DNA from: Alphaproteobacteria bacterium
GTDB taxonomy: Bacteria; Pseudomonadota; Alphaproteobacteria; Puniceispirillales; Puniceispirillaceae
Length of the DNA: 62,352 nucleotides
Direction of reading: 5' to 3'
NCBI GenBank assembly: GCA_009920665.1
Contig: RFZL01000009.1
Coordinates: 1-62,352 of the forward strand
Shown: positions 25,851 through 33,830 of the stretch, one piece after another
Numbering within the stretch: position 1 is the stretch's first letter
Layout of the letters: every line of letters begins with the position of its first letter
Position numbers and translations under genes: made by a program
Notes under the pieces: generated by a model
What the model saw: only the letters and a program-made list of their open reading frames with translations
Told to the model about the DNA's origin: nothing
Databases searched by the model: none

Positions 25851-26066
25851 TCAGTCATCATAGTATTCCTCTGCATCACGCAGAATTGTCTCCGCCGCCA
25901 GCCTTTGCGCCGGCGACACGGCAAGCCGCCGCGGAAAGGCCCCGATGCCGGCCTCCAGCGCCGAGATGTTGCCATCGAACACCTCGGTGCGGATGCCCGA
26001 ATCCGCCAGCAGCGCCCGCAAGAAGGACAGCCGCACGGGATTGGTTGTCCGGACCAGCGTCACCAT
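25851..26066 (-). CDS. DUF2007 family protein
   Basis: A 71-residue protein with the DUF2007 pattern: MVTLVRTTNPVRLSFLRALLADSGIRTEVFDGNISALEAGIGAFPRRLAVSPAQ. The family has a ferredoxin-like fold and is described only as putative signal-transducing. I chose the ATG at 26066, which gives the family N terminus; a TTG at 26084 would add six residues. It faces ispB across a 176-base divergent gap. Confidence 0.85.
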   Translation of the reverse strand: MVTLVRTTNPVRLSFLRALLADSGIRTEVFDGNISALEAGIGAFPRRLAVSPAQRLAAETILRDAEEYYDD

Positions 26067-26242
26067 GCCACAGATATGCGCCAAAAGCCGCCATTAGCCA
26101 AGACCTGTCGCAAAAAAACCGCCATTCGGGCATCCCTGCGGCGAATTGCCTGTAAGCCGGGGCGGGCAGCTGTTTTCGCTTGCCCCGGGCCATGCCGGGG
26201 AGATACTAGGGGACAGCACCGACACTTGGATTTCCGCCAGCC

Positions 26243-27277
26243 ATGAAGCTCTCCCCCGCCACGCCCATGCATGACGACACGCCGTCGCTCGCGCCGCTCG
26301 TCTCGATGCTGGCGGCCGACATGGACCGTGTCAATGCGACGATCCTGGCGCGGATGGACAGCAAGATTGCCCTGATTCCACAGCTTGCCGGGCATCTCAT
26401 CGCCGCCGGCGGCAAGCGCATGCGCCCGATGATGACGGTGGCCGGCGCGATGCTGGGAAGCCGTGATGCCGCCGCGCGCGAGCCGGCGGTGAAGCTGGCG
26501 ACGGCGGTGGAGTTCATCCATTCGGCGACCCTGCTTCATGATGATGTCATCGATGAATCGGCGCTGCGCCGCGGCCGCGATACCGCCAACGCGCTGTGGG
26601 GGAATGATGCCTCGGTTCTGGTCGGGGATTTCCTCTTCGCCCGCGCCTTCGAGTTGATGGTCGAGGCCGGCGATCTGACCGTCCTTGGCAGGCTGGCATC
26701 GGCGGCGGCGCGCATCACCGAGGGCGAAATCAGGCAGATGGCCATTACCGGCCAGCCGGACACCCCGCCAGAGGATTATTACGACGTGATCGAGGGCAAG
26801 ACGGCGGTGCTGTTTTCTGCCGCCGCGGCAGCCGGCATCGAGATCACCGGCGCCAGCACGGCGCGGATCGAGGCGATGCGGGTCTACGGGATGAAGCTTG
26901 GCATGGCGTTCCAGATCATGGATGACGCGCTGGACTACACCGCCTCGGCGGATGATATGGGCAAGAATGCCGGCGATGATTTCGCCGACCAGAAGATCAC
27001 GCTGCCGACGATCCTGGCCTGGCAGGATGGTGACGCGGATGAACGGTCCTTCTGGCAGCGCACGCTTGGCGACGCCGAATTCGCCGATGGCGATCTTGCC
27101 ATGGCGCAGGGCATCCTGGCCCGGCATGACGCGGTGGGTCGTGCCATCAGCATCGCCCGCGGTCTCGCCGACGAGGCCGCTGCCGCGCTGGACCCGTTCA
27201 TGGATGATGGTGCGACCGCGCCGCTCGCCGCCGCGCTGGCCGACGCGGCGCGTTTCGCCGCCGCCCGCAGCAGCTAG
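26243..27277 (+). CDS. ispB: Polyprenyl diphosphate synthase (octaprenyl/decaprenyl type)
   Basis: A 344-residue trans-prenyltransferase making the ubiquinone side chain. The first aspartate-rich motif is LLHDDVIDES (about residues 96-105) and the second is QIMDDALDYT (about 223-232). Residues before the first motif (GGKRMRPMMTVAGAM) bind the diphosphate. The residues upstream of the first DDxxD, which set chain length, are small (Ala/Thr), consistent with a long-chain product. No strong ribosome site precedes the ATG. It converges with the phage-derived gene, with eight bases between the ends. Confidence 0.94.
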   Translation: MKLSPATPMHDDTPSLAPLVSMLAADMDRVNATILARMDSKIALIPQLAGHLIAAGGKRMRPMMTVAGAMLGSRDAAAREPAVKLATAVEFIHSATLLHDDVIDESALRRGRDTANALWGNDASVLVGDFLFARAFELMVEAGDLTVLGRLASAAARITEGEIRQMAITGQPDTPPEDYYDVIEGKTAVLFSAAAAAGIEITGASTARIEAMRVYGMKLGMAFQIMDDALDYTASADDMGKNAGDDFADQKITLPTILAWQDGDADERSFWQRTLGDAEFADGDLAMAQGILARHDAVGRAISIARGLADEAAAALDPFMDDGATAPLAAALADAARFAAARSS

Positions 27278-27284
27278 ATCAGAC

Positions 27285-27875
27285 TTACCCGGAAGTGCCG
27301 CGCAGCATCGCCGCGATATCGGTGGCGCGCCGGCCTGTCTGGGCGGCCCAGCGGCTGTCCAGCGCCTCGGCGGCGGCTTTGTTCCAGTCACCGCACCGCA
27401 CCGCAACGCGAAGACGGGTGAACCCGGCAAGGCGCGGCCCGCCGAGATTGAACGCCATCGAGACCAGCGCATGCCGACGCGCCTTTGATGCGCCGGCAAA
27501 GGCAGCACCGAACTGATCACCGCAGATCGATCTTGCCAGCGCGATGTCAGTCGCCAGCAGATAGTCGATCTCGTCACCGGCAAGCCCGCGATCGGTCAGG
27601 TTGCGGCCAACCCCGATGGTCAGCCTGCCGGCGGTATCGAGATAGGGGAAGGCGCGCCGGAACGCCTCCATCTCCAGCCGGTCTGCCACCTCCTCCAGCG
27701 CATCGGCCCAGGCGTCGGCAAAGGCCCGATCACGCCGGCGCCATTCATAGCAACGCGACCGGCAGGTGCCGGCAGCGCGGGCAGCGGCACTGACATTGCC
27801 GGTTTCCCGCAATTGCACCAGAAACGCTTCCTGCCAGCCGGGCGGGGCGCCATCAGGCTGGCGGTGGCTCGTCAT
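27285..27875 (-). CDS. Fusion of a phage terminase small subunit-like HTH domain with a T4-type lysozyme domain
   Basis: This 196-residue protein joins two phage modules. Residues about 14-72 resemble the start of a phage terminase small subunit (helix-turn-helix GNVSAAARAAGTCRSRCYEW, then FADAWADALEEVADRLEMEAF). Residues about 75-196 match GH24 lysozymes: PYLDTAGRLTIGVGRNL, ALVSMAFNLGGPRLAGF and SRWAAQTGRRA. Aligned with T4 lysozyme, Asp20 and Thr26 correspond to Asp80 and Thr86, but the catalytic Glu11 position is Ala71, with Glu70 one residue away, so activity is doubtful. No secretion signal is present. It lies just downstream of a DUF6362 gene, where a terminase gene would be in a phage. 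Most likely a deletion fused the front of terS to the back of an endolysin; domestication as a regulator is the alternative. Confidence 0.8.
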   Translation of the reverse strand: MTSHRQPDGAPPGWQEAFLVQLRETGNVSAAARAAGTCRSRCYEWRRRDRAFADAWADALEEVADRLEMEAFRRAFPYLDTAGRLTIGVGRNLTDRGLAGDEIDYLLATDIALARSICGDQFGAAFAGASKARRHALVSMAFNLGGPRLAGFTRLRVAVRCGDWNKAAAEALDSRWAAQTGRRATDIAAMLRGTSG

Positions 27876-27913
27876 GGGTGTCGGATATGTGAATGGTCTG
27901 ATTGGCAGTGTAT

Positions 27914-27947
27914 AATAGGAAATATCCTATTTTGTGTCATTTGTCAA
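27914..27947 (-). promoter_or_regulatory. Promoter with overlapping operator-like palindrome ahead of the HTH-lysozyme gene
   Basis: A palindrome with 7-bp arms, aatagga-aata-tcctatt (27914-27931), lies 39 bases upstream of the gene. On the minus strand a TTGACA hexamer (27942-27947, overlapping the DUF6362 stop) is followed 16-17 bases later by gatatt/tatttc, which falls inside the palindrome. A protein bound here would cover the -10 region. A near-identical palindrome lies at 28454-28469. The S24 repressor encoded nearby is the obvious candidate binder. Confidence 0.65.
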
Positions 27948-28426
27948 GCTGATTTCTGATCAGGCCCGGTCAATTCCACCGTGACAAGCGCCGCAAGCGC
28001 CCGTCTATGGTCACGATTCAGCGTTGTCCGGCTGCGCCGATGGCGATGGCACAGCTCGGCCCATCTGACGCCGCAGGCGCGTGCCCATAACAGCTCCCGA
28101 TGGCGCGGCGGCAGGTTCCATAATAGCATCGCCAGCCTGTCCAGATCATCGATTGCCGCAGGTGACGGCCGTGCCCCTGATACGCTGCGCGTGGCCGCAA
28201 TCGCAACGCGGCTCTCACGAATCATCTCCGGCCAGGCGCTGCGCGTGCCGGCAGGACGTGTGTCGGCGGTTCGTGGCAGCCGACCCAACGTGTCAACGGC
28301 CCGTACAAGACGCACCGCCATCGCCCGCATCTTTGCCGTGTCACCGCCAACAGCACTGTCGCGGTCTGGCGTGCCGTTACAATTTGCCTTACCGTTCTGA
28401 TTTGAAGATATCCGCGATGAATTCAT
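27944..28426 (-). CDS. DUF6362 family phage-associated protein
   Basis: A 160-residue protein whose C-terminal ~110 residues fit DUF6362: RSAWPEMIRES, PSPAAIDDLDRLAMLLWNLPPRHRELLWARACGVRWAELCHRHRRSRTTLNRDHRRALAAL. The end forms a helix-turn-helix-like segment (WAELCHRHRRSRTTLNRDHRRAL). In prophages and gene-transfer regions of alphaproteobacteria, DUF6362 proteins sit ahead of terminase genes; here the next gene downstream begins with a terminase small-subunit-like domain, which supports the phage origin. The N-terminal 45 residues are polar and poorly conserved. It is transcribed away from the S24 repressor gene. Confidence 0.8.
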   Translation of the reverse strand: MNSSRISSNQNGKANCNGTPDRDSAVGGDTAKMRAMAVRLVRAVDTLGRLPRTADTRPAGTRSAWPEMIRESRVAIAATRSVSGARPSPAAIDDLDRLAMLLWNLPPRHRELLWARACGVRWAELCHRHRRSRTTLNRDHRRALAALVTVELTGPDQKSA

Positions 28427-28443
28427 TGAGTCCGCCTCTGCCC

Positions 28444-28472
28444 TTGCCAGATGAAAGGAATTTTCCTATCAT
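28444..28472 (+). promoter_or_regulatory. Promoter with overlapping operator-like palindrome ahead of the S24 repressor gene
   Basis: TTGCCA (28444-28449), a 17-base spacer and TATCAT (28467-28472) form a well-spaced sigma70-type promoter on the plus strand. The spacer holds aaagga-attt-tcctat (28454-28469), which shares both half-sites and spacing with the palindrome at 27915-27930 (one mismatch in the outer left half-site). This suggests the repressor controls its own gene and also the divergent DUF6362 gene, whose start is 28 bases away. Confidence 0.65.
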
Positions 28473-28559
28473 GCATCATGGGTTGAGCACCATGACCCGA
28501 AAGGATCAGTTGGCCTCACCTCTCCGGATCGTGAAGACAACAACGCGGACAGATCGCCA

Positions 28560-29282
28560 ATGACAATGTTCGAGACCTCATCGCACGGCCCCTCATCGCA
28601 CCGGCCATCGGCGGCTGGCGGCGACGGGCTGGATCCGGCACGGCGGGCGGTGCGGCGCGCCGTCGACGCCACCGGGCTGACATTGAAGGAGGCATCGCGC
28701 GCATTGGGGCGCAATGACGCCTATCTGCAGCAATTCCTCTATCGCGGGTCACCGCGCCGCCTTCCCGAACAGGTGCGGCTGCGGCTTGCCGCGCTCACCG
28801 GCACCGACCAGTCGCACTTCCTCGATCCGGACCTGCAGGCATTGCAGCCGGCACGCCATGAGCGGCTGATCTGCGTACCGTTGCATGCGGTTCATGCCGC
28901 CGCCGGCGGTGGCAGCTTTGAAAGCGAAGACGATGAGGCGCAGGCTGGCCTGTCCTTTCCGCCCGATCTTCTGCGCCGCATTACGGCGGCGCCGGCCGGT
29001 GGGCTGAAATTGCTGTCTGTCAGCGGTGATTCGATGTCACCGACGCTCGAGGATGGTGATCTGGTAATGGTCGATACCGGTCGCCGCATGCCCTCGCCGC
29101 CCGGTATTTTCATCCTTGATGACGGCGTGGGGCTTGTCGCCAAGCGGGTGGATGCGATACCCAATACAACGCCGCCACAACTCCGGCTGTCCTCGGACAA
29201 TCCGGCCTACAGCAACTACCAGCGCCGGATCGACGAGGTTCACATCGTTGGACGTGTCGTCTGGTTCGCCCGCAACATCTGA
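28560..29282 (+). CDS. S24 (LexA/CI-like) phage-type repressor
   Basis: A 240-residue regulator. The N-terminal DNA-binding part (about residues 36-82) reads GLTLKEASRALGRNDAYLQQFLYRGSPRRLP, a helix-turn-helix typical of phage-like repressors. The C-terminal S24 peptidase domain has SVSGDSMSPTLEDGDLVMVD (nucleophile Ser158) and GLVAKRVD (Lys195). The hinge contains Ala115-Gly116, the usual self-cleavage bond, in a glycine-rich loop. All elements for RecA-stimulated autocleavage are therefore present, which would couple the module to DNA damage. The promoter and operator-like site lie about 90 bases upstream. It is divergent from DUF6362, as in a phage immunity region. The rRNA methyltransferase gene starts nine bases after its stop. 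Confidence 0.88.
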   Translation: MTMFETSSHGPSSHRPSAAGGDGLDPARRAVRRAVDATGLTLKEASRALGRNDAYLQQFLYRGSPRRLPEQVRLRLAALTGTDQSHFLDPDLQALQPARHERLICVPLHAVHAAAGGGSFESEDDEAQAGLSFPPDLLRRITAAPAGGLKLLSVSGDSMSPTLEDGDLVMVDTGRRMPSPPGIFILDDGVGLVAKRVDAIPNTTPPQLRLSSDNPAYSNYQRRIDEVHIVGRVVWFARNI

Positions 29283-29291
29283 GAGGGTTTC

Positions 29292-30659
29292 ATGAAGCGC
29301 CGCCATTCCGACAGAAAGCGTGAGCGTGCCGGCCGCCTGCCGCGTAACGCGGCGCCGGTGGAACTCGACATCACGCATGTCGGCGGGCGGGGTGACGGTG
29401 TCGGCACGGCGTCCTGGCGACACAATCATGTGACCGCCGACCATACGGTTTTCGTACCGGCATCGCTTCCGGGTGAGCGCGTCGTCGCGCAGCCTGTCAG
29501 CGTCAGCGGCCAGGGATTGAAGACCGTACTGAGCGAAATCCTGACCCCGTCACCACAGCGCCGCGAGCCTGACTGCGCGGTGTTTCCGGCCTGTGGTGGC
29601 TGCAGCCTTCAACATTGGCAGGATGATGCCGTCACCACATGGAAGCAGGATCTGGTCGCCGGTTTCCTGGCGCGGGCCGGTGTGGAGATTGACGGTTTCG
29701 CCCCACCCCATATCTCGCCGCGCGGCAGCAGGCGTCGTGCCGGCTTCCATCTGAAACGGCTGACCGACGGCGTTGCCGCCGGATTTCTCGAACGGGGATC
29801 AAACCGTATCATCGCCCCCGAGGATTGCAGCGTCCTGCGCCCCGAGCTGATCAACTTGCTGGACCGGCTTGCCGACCTCGCGGCGCGGCATTTCCCTCCC
29901 GGTGTGGCCATCGACGCGCAGGCCAACGGCCTCGATAACGGCATCTGCCTTCTGCTTCGCGGGCCATCAGGCTGGCATGACGGGTTGCGCGAACAGCTTG
30001 CCAGCTGGGCGGTTGATGCCGGGATCGCCCGCCTATCGGTCAGTGACAGCACTGCCGCACCGCTGACATTGCTGGCCCCGGCACCGCCGGTCCTGCGGCT
30101 TGGTGACTTCGCCGTCACGCCGCCGCCGGGCGCCTTTCTGCAGGCAACGCAGGATGCCGAAACAGCGCTTCAGCAGGCCGTTGCCGCCATTATCGATGAT
30201 GCGGCACGGGTCCTCGATCTCTTTGCCGGATGCGGGACACTTGGCCTGCCGCTATTGCCGGCCTTGTCACAGCTGACAGCCGCGGAATCGGACACCGCCG
30301 CACTCGCCGCGCTGAGACAGGCGGTCGATGCGGCCGGCCGCGGCGCCCAGTTGACCTGCATCGAGGCGGATCTGATGGACGCGCCCCTGATGGACAGCGA
30401 TCTTGACGGTTTCGATGCGGTGATCATCGACCCGCCGCGCGCCGGTGCGGCGGCGCAATGTACCAGGCTGGCCGCAAGCCAGGTGCCGGTCATCGCGATG
30501 GTGTCCTGCAATCCCGCCACCTTCGCGCGTGATGCGGCGACACTGATTGGCGGTGGATATACCATCGGCCGTCCCCGGATTATTGACCAGTTCCGCTTCT
30601 CCAGTCATGTCGAGATCGTCGCCGGATTTTCTCGTGACAACAGCACGGTGCCGGCGTGA
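29292..30659 (+). CDS. Class I SAM-dependent RNA methyltransferase, RlmD/RumA-type (23S rRNA m5U)
   Basis: A 455-residue RNA-uridine C5 methyltransferase. A TRAM-like domain (about residues 20-85) precedes an Fe-S site with Cys95, Cys101 and Cys104 (CAVFPACGGC). The SAM motif is LDLFAGCGTLGLPL, followed by VIIDPPRAGA and the catalytic cysteine in AMVSCNPATFARD near the C terminus. Members methylate U747 or U1939 of 23S rRNA; which site cannot be told here. The last four bases overlap the start of the RHH gene (GTGA). Confidence 0.92.
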   Translation: MKRRHSDRKRERAGRLPRNAAPVELDITHVGGRGDGVGTASWRHNHVTADHTVFVPASLPGERVVAQPVSVSGQGLKTVLSEILTPSPQRREPDCAVFPACGGCSLQHWQDDAVTTWKQDLVAGFLARAGVEIDGFAPPHISPRGSRRRAGFHLKRLTDGVAAGFLERGSNRIIAPEDCSVLRPELINLLDRLADLAARHFPPGVAIDAQANGLDNGICLLLRGPSGWHDGLREQLASWAVDAGIARLSVSDSTAAPLTLLAPAPPVLRLGDFAVTPPPGAFLQATQDAETALQQAVAAIIDDAARVLDLFAGCGTLGLPLLPALSQLTAAESDTAALAALRQAVDAAGRGAQLTCIEADLMDAPLMDSDLDGFDAVIIDPPRAGAAAQCTRLAASQVPVIAMVSCNPATFARDAATLIGGGYTIGRPRIIDQFRFSSHVEIVAGFSRDNSTVPA

Positions 30660-30892
30660 GGAAACGGTCCGTCAGTATCCGCGGACATCGCACCAGCCTG
30701 TCGCTTGAAGATGCGTTCTGGGACGAATTGTCGGATATCGCGCGCGCCCGTGGCATATCTGTCGCGGCCCTGATCACCGAGATCGACCGGACCCGGACAG
30801 GCGGCCTGTCCTCGGCCGTGCGGCTGTTCATTCTGGAAGATCTGAAACAAAAGGCCGCCGCTTGCAGGACAGAGGCGACCAAACTAGATTGA
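30656..30892 (+). CDS. Ribbon-helix-helix domain protein
   Basis: A 78-residue small DNA-binding protein with the pattern KRSVSIRGHRTSLSLEDAFWDELSDIARARGISVAALITEID, the ribbon-helix-helix form widespread in alphaproteobacteria (the DUF4411-like RHH_4 group). It starts with GTG at 30656, overlapping the methyltransferase stop, so translation is likely coupled. The C terminus (LSSAVRLFILEDLKQKA) is helical. Target genes are unknown. Confidence 0.85.
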   Translation: MRKRSVSIRGHRTSLSLEDAFWDELSDIARARGISVAALITEIDRTRTGGLSSAVRLFILEDLKQKAAACRTEATKLD

Positions 30893-30939
30893 TAGCGTCG
30901 CGGTGAAGTTTGAACCGTGCCATTGTCGGAGAGCGCCCC

Positions 30940-31668
30940 ATGCAAATCGCCATTCTGGAGACCGGCCGTATCAATGCCGAGATCGCCGACCGCTTTCCGC
31001 GCTATCCCGACATGTTCAGGCAGCTTTTCGCGCAGACCGCGGCAAACGACCTGACCTTTGCCGAAGTGGCTGTGATCGATGGCGACATGCCAGCCTCGGT
31101 TGATGAGTATGACGGTTATCTTGTCACCGGCTCGGCGGCCGGTGTCTATGATTCCCTGCCATGGATTGCGCCGCTGATGGATTTCATCCGCGCCGCGCAT
31201 GCCGCCGACAAGCCGCTTGTCGGCATTTGTTTCGGCCACCAGATAATTGCCCATGCGCTTGGCGGCCATGCCGAGAAATGGCATGGCGGCTGGGGGCTCG
31301 GTGTCCATGATGTCACGCTTCACGACACGCCGGCCTGGATGCCGTCGCGTGACAGTGTGAAACTGATTCATCTGCACCAGGACCAGGTGGTGCGTCTGCC
31401 CGAGAATGCCACGCATCTCGGATCGACTGACTTCTGCGCCAACGCCGCCTTCCATATCGGCGACAATGTGTTCTGTATGCAGGGCCACCCTGAATTCGAA
31501 CGCGACTATACGGCGGCCCTGATGGCGGCACGAACCGAATCGATGGGCGCCGACCATGTCGCCGCCGCGACACAGAGCCTTGACTCGGGCCATGAGGGCG
31601 TGGCCATCGCCGGCTGGATCGTCAACTTCTTCACCCGGCATGCCGCCTCGCGTGCGGCGGCGGCCTGA
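30940..31668 (+). CDS. Class I glutamine amidotransferase-like protein
   Basis: A 242-residue protein of the GMP-synthase-like amidotransferase group. The nucleophile elbow is VGICFGHQIIAHALGG (about residues 92-107, Cys95) and the catalytic His-Glu pair is in MQGHPEFERDY (about 175-185). No synthase domain is fused, so it is of the free-standing type that acts on glutamine or on gamma-glutamyl compounds. I chose ATG 30940, with ggagag six bases ahead; the frame is open to 30910. Confidence 0.87.
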   Translation: MQIAILETGRINAEIADRFPRYPDMFRQLFAQTAANDLTFAEVAVIDGDMPASVDEYDGYLVTGSAAGVYDSLPWIAPLMDFIRAAHAADKPLVGICFGHQIIAHALGGHAEKWHGGWGLGVHDVTLHDTPAWMPSRDSVKLIHLHQDQVVRLPENATHLGSTDFCANAAFHIGDNVFCMQGHPEFERDYTAALMAARTESMGADHVAAATQSLDSGHEGVAIAGWIVNFFTRHAASRAAAA

Positions 31669-31742
31669 CGACGGGACCGACCGGTGAGGCCGGCACGGTA
31701 CGGTGCCGGCGAGACCCACCCTTGCAAGTCAGGAATGACCCC

Positions 31743-33746
31743 ATGACATTGGTAATCGGCCTTGATACCGGCGGCACATTTACCGATGCCGCACTTCTCG
31801 ACACCGCGACGGGTGTCGTCATCGGCACTGGCAAATCCTTGACCACGCGTGAGGATCTGTCGGTCGGCGTAGGCGGTGCCATTGACCGGGTGCTTGACGC
31901 GTTTGACGGCGATGCCGGCGATATCGGCCTTGTCTCGCTGTCAACCACGCTGGCGACAAACGCCGTCGTCGAGGGGGTTGGCGGGCGGGTCTGCCTGATC
32001 ATGATCGGGTTTGATGAATCGGCGCTCGGACGGGCGGATCTGGCGCGCGCCCTTGGCCAGGACCGGGTTTTTTTCATTGCCGGCGGCCATAATGCCGACG
32101 GCTCGCCGCAGGCCCGCCTTGACGAAGCCGCCATCAGGGCGGCCGTCAGCGACTCCGCCGGCGATATTTCGGCCTTTGCCGTGGCCGGCCATTTTGCCAC
32201 CCGCAATCCGGACCATGAAACAAGGGCGCGCGACCTCCTGCGTGACCTTGGCGACACGCCGGTCACCTGCAGCCATGAGCTGTCCTCATCGCTTGGCGGC
32301 CCGCGCCGGGCGCTGACAGCGATATTGAACGCCAGGCTGATCAATCTTCTCGACAGGCTTGTCGCCGCCACCGAGTCGATCATGGCCGCGCGCGGCCTGG
32401 CATGCCCGTTGATGGTGGTCAAGGGTGACGGCTCGCTGCTGCAGGCCGACTATGCGCGTTCGCGGCCGGTGGAAACGGTGCTGTCCGGACCGGCCGCCAG
32501 CCTTGCCGGCGCGGCCTTTCTTGCCGGCACGAAAACGGCGCTTGTCGCCGATATCGGTGGCACCACCACGGATATCGCACTGTTGCAGAACGGCGCACCG
32601 CGCCTGAAGGCCGACGGGGCGCTTGTCGGCGGCTGGCAGACAATGGTCGAGGCAGCCGACATTCGCACCTGCGGACTTGGCGGTGACAGTGAGGTCAGGC
32701 CGGTCAGTCGCGGCACCGCCGGCGGCCTGACGCTGGGGCCCCGGCGCGCCGTACCGTTGTCACTTCTTGCCAGCCAGTGGCCGGAAGTGAAGGGCCGGCT
32801 CTCCGCGCAGCTTGACGTCGCCGTGCCGATGGCCACAGACGGACGCTTTGTCATGCCACTGATGCCGCATGGCGTTCCCGCCTGGCTGACCCGGTCCGAG
32901 GCGCGCCTTGCGGAAAAGGTGCTGGAAACCGGGCCAGTCAGCATTGCCGACATCGCCGGTACGCAGCTGGCGCTTGGCGCGGTTGACAGGTTGATCGCAC
33001 GCGGCCTGCTGACACTTGCCGCCTTCACACCGACTGATGCGCTCCATGTCACCGGCGATTTCACCGCATTCGATCATGAGGCCGCGATGCTTGGCGCACA
33101 GCTGATGGCCCGCCAGAAAAACGGCATCGGTCAACCGCTTGCCGACACCGAGGATGAGCTGGCGCGCCAGACCCTTGCCGAACTCTACCACCGCTCCGGA
33201 CTTGCGCTCATGGATGCGGCGCTGGCCCATGACGGCGCCGGCGAGGCACAGGCCAGCACGAACCCGCTTCTGTCCGGTATTTACCGGCCTGATGCGAATG
33301 CCGCGGGCGGTCTTGTCGCGCTTTCACTTGGCCTGAGGACCGGGCTTGTTGCCCTTGGCGCGTCGGCAGGGGCCCATTATCCGCATGTCGCCGGCCTGAT
33401 GGGGGTCGATCTGACCGTACCGGACCATGCCGATGTCGCCGGCGCTGTCGGCGCGGCGGCGGGCACGGTTCGCCAGCGTGTGGTCATTTCGGTGACGCAG
33501 CCCGCCGAGGGCCGGTTCCGCATTCATCTTCCCGATGGCCCGAAGGATCTTGGCGAGATGGAGGCGGCGCTGGCACATGCCCGCGATGCCGCCGCAGGAC
33601 TGGCGAGGATGCGGGCAAAAAATGCCGGCGCCAAAGACGTTGAGGTGACGCTTGACGAGGATGTCAAGCTGGTCCCGATCAGCAGCGAGCGCGACATGTT
33701 CCTCGAGGCATTGATCTACGCCACCGCCGACGGACACGCCGGCTGA
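31743..33746 (+). CDS. Hydantoinase/oxoprolinase family protein (HyuA-like)
   Basis: A 667-residue ATP-dependent hydrolase family member. The N-terminal ribonuclease-H-like fold shows IGLDTGGTFTDAALLD (residues 4-19) and LSTTLATNAVVEG; the central domain has a second phosphate loop ADIGGTTTDIALLQNG (about 271-286). Members hydrolyse N-methylhydantoin or 5-oxoproline, or carboxylate acetone. The partner HyuB-type subunit is not adjacent: an FMN reductase gene follows. I chose ATG 31743 (MTLVIGLDTGG) to match the family start. Confidence 0.88.
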   Translation: MTLVIGLDTGGTFTDAALLDTATGVVIGTGKSLTTREDLSVGVGGAIDRVLDAFDGDAGDIGLVSLSTTLATNAVVEGVGGRVCLIMIGFDESALGRADLARALGQDRVFFIAGGHNADGSPQARLDEAAIRAAVSDSAGDISAFAVAGHFATRNPDHETRARDLLRDLGDTPVTCSHELSSSLGGPRRALTAILNARLINLLDRLVAATESIMAARGLACPLMVVKGDGSLLQADYARSRPVETVLSGPAASLAGAAFLAGTKTALVADIGGTTTDIALLQNGAPRLKADGALVGGWQTMVEAADIRTCGLGGDSEVRPVSRGTAGGLTLGPRRAVPLSLLASQWPEVKGRLSAQLDVAVPMATDGRFVMPLMPHGVPAWLTRSEARLAEKVLETGPVSIADIAGTQLALGAVDRLIARGLLTLAAFTPTDALHVTGDFTAFDHEAAMLGAQLMARQKNGIGQPLADTEDELARQTLAELYHRSGLALMDAALAHDGAGEAQASTNPLLSGIYRPDANAAGGLVALSLGLRTGLVALGASAGAHYPHVAGLMGVDLTVPDHADVAGAVGAAAGTVRQRVVISVTQPAEGRFRIHLPDGPKDLGEMEAALAHARDAAAGLARMRAKNAGAKDVEVTLDEDVKLVPISSERDMFLEALIYATADGHAG

Positions 33747-33767
33747 CAGAAGGATTTCCCGCTGCTG

Positions 33768-33783
33768 TTAACGCTGCCTTAAC
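33768..33783 (+). promoter_or_regulatory. CtrA-like binding site upstream of the FMN reductase gene
   Basis: TTAA-cgctgcc-TTAAC matches the alphaproteobacterial CtrA consensus (TTAA, seven bases, TTAAC) exactly. It lies 47 bases upstream of the reductase ATG, a usual place for a CtrA-controlled promoter. Confidence 0.6.
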
Positions 33784-33830
33784 CCGCCTGCCCTATTCTG
33801 GTATGCCGTCCCCTCGCCAGGATCGCACTC

